DNA from: Chromera velia
Lineage: Eukaryota > Sar > Chromeraceae
Assembly (NCBI GenBank): GCA_018398765.1
Contig: JAHBMJ010000291.1
Coordinates: 1-51,553, forward strand
Length of the DNA stretch: 51,553 nucleotides
Reading direction: 5' to 3'
This document shows, in pieces, positions 50,940 to 51,553 of the stretch. The notes under the pieces are model-generated. The model saw only the letters and a list, made by a program, of their open reading frames with translations, did no database searches and was not told the origin of the DNA. How positions within the stretch are numbered: the first letter of the stretch is position 1; every line of letters begins with the position of its first letter. Position numbers and translations under genes: made by a program.

Positions 50940-51553
50940 TCACAAGGCATAGGAGATGTCAGGGCTCCACTGAAATCCTGTGGGACCAGAGTACCAAACC
51001 CCGTCCTGGTTGAAGGGGTTGGGGCCCTCGATGTCGAGAGTCAAGTCATCTTGGAGACCCGGAATTGCATTTGTGGTCGGGCCCACGGGAAACGTTCCCT
51101 TGACGGTGGTACGGTGAAGGATTCTGAGGTCGGGTCTGTGTGACTCAGGGAGGGAGCATTTCGATGTCGCTCGTGTGTGAGCAGAGGCGTCTGCTTTGTG
51201 GGAGACTGCTAGATTGTCCGTGATCAGAAAATCTCCCGTCTTCCAATTGAACTTTGTCGAGACGTCAGGATGTGATACAAGCTCGATGTAACGCTTGCAC
51301 ACGGCAGTTAGCTCCTCCTTTGTGAGCAGTCTCATGTTGCTTGTGTCTAAAATGGCCCCCAAGACAATGAGGTACAGGAAGAGATGTTTCCTTCCGGTCA
51401 TCGGGTGTGTGAACACGAGGGGGTGCACCACTCCTCTTCTGTTAGTAATGAACACCAAATTCTCCCATCTGATCTTTTCTTCCTCTGTCAGAAGGTCGTA
51501 GGCCTTTGAGGTTAAGGCAAAGTGCGTACCCCCCCCGAAGGTTTTTGAAGGAG
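50940..51553 (-). CDS. TauD/TfdA-family Fe(II)/2OG dioxygenase, C-terminal part (cut by window edge)
   Basis: The frame is open from the window edge to a TGA at 50940, about 204 codons. It contains the family's conserved blocks: FGGGTHFALTSKAYDLL (near the middle of TauD-type enzymes), VHPLVFTHPMTGRKHLFL, GDFLITDNLAVSHKAD with the distal metal-ligand His, and LRILHRTTVKG with the Arg expected to bind the 2-oxoglutarate carboxylate. The first His-x-Asp ligand pair should lie upstream, outside the window. The enzyme would hydroxylate a small molecule using Fe(II), O2 and 2-oxoglutarate; the substrate cannot be inferred. The C-terminus extends ~40 residues past the Arg block with a Pro/Trp/Gly-rich tail. 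Confidence 0.82.
   Translation of the reverse strand, partial: PSKTFGGGTHFALTSKAYDLLTEEEKIRWENLVFITNRRGVVHPLVFTHPMTGRKHLFLYLIVLGAILDTSNMRLLTKEELTAVCKRYIELVSHPDVSTKFNWKTGDFLITDNLAVSHKADASAHTRATSKCSLPESHRPDLRILHRTTVKGTFPVGPTTNAIPGLQDDLTLDIEGPNPFNQDGVWYSGPTGFQWSPDISYAL

Overview
This is nuclear DNA of an intron-rich, microsatellite-rich eukaryote, most likely a protist alga. The reasons are GT-AG introns of about 100-900 bp, roughly balanced GC, long (CA)n, (GA)n and (TG)n tracts, secreted 2-oxoglutarate oxygenases, and plant/protist-type Ty1/copia and other LTR elements. A chromerid (Chromera-like) or similar alveolate/stramenopile would fit, but nothing seen here proves the species.

Layout. 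0-1.4 kb: 5' exon of a two-pass membrane protein (minus). 1.9-11.5 kb: a ~21-exon ankyrin-repeat gene (plus) with about one repeat per exon and phase-0 introns. 12.1-14.2 kb: a short non-autonomous LTR element with a perfect 5-bp target duplication. 14.4-23.1 kb: a tandem segmental duplication of an unrecognised four-exon minus-strand gene; copy B (18.2-22.9 kb) has all four exons, copy A (14.7-16.8 kb) has lost 2.6 kb and carries an assembly gap. 24.3-30.1 kb: a small family of single-exon secreted Fe(II)/2OG oxygenases ending in VEEL: two intact, divergent, plus one C-terminal relic. 31.25-47.05 kb: a minus-strand Ty1/copia element (214-bp LTRs, TSD TAAAA, no gag) split by a nested 11,963-bp DNA transposon (32840-44802; ~51-54-bp inverted repeats, TSD CTGT). 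47.2-50.5 kb: a third LTR element without recognisable pol. 50.9 kb to the right edge: a TauD/TfdA-type dioxygenase, cut by the window end.

The most notable object is the nested DNA transposon. It carries a DDE/RNase H-like transposase on the plus strand and, diverging from it, a large six-exon minus-strand gene ending in a SAM-methyltransferase-like domain. Both genes keep their frames across exons without any frameshift I can find, yet are punctuated by in-frame TAG and TAA (and one TGA) codons. The LTR pairs differ almost only by transitions, often TpG/CpA versus TpA. A C-to-T (RIP-like or deamination) process, or recoding of UAR codons, would each explain part of this; the sequence alone does not decide.
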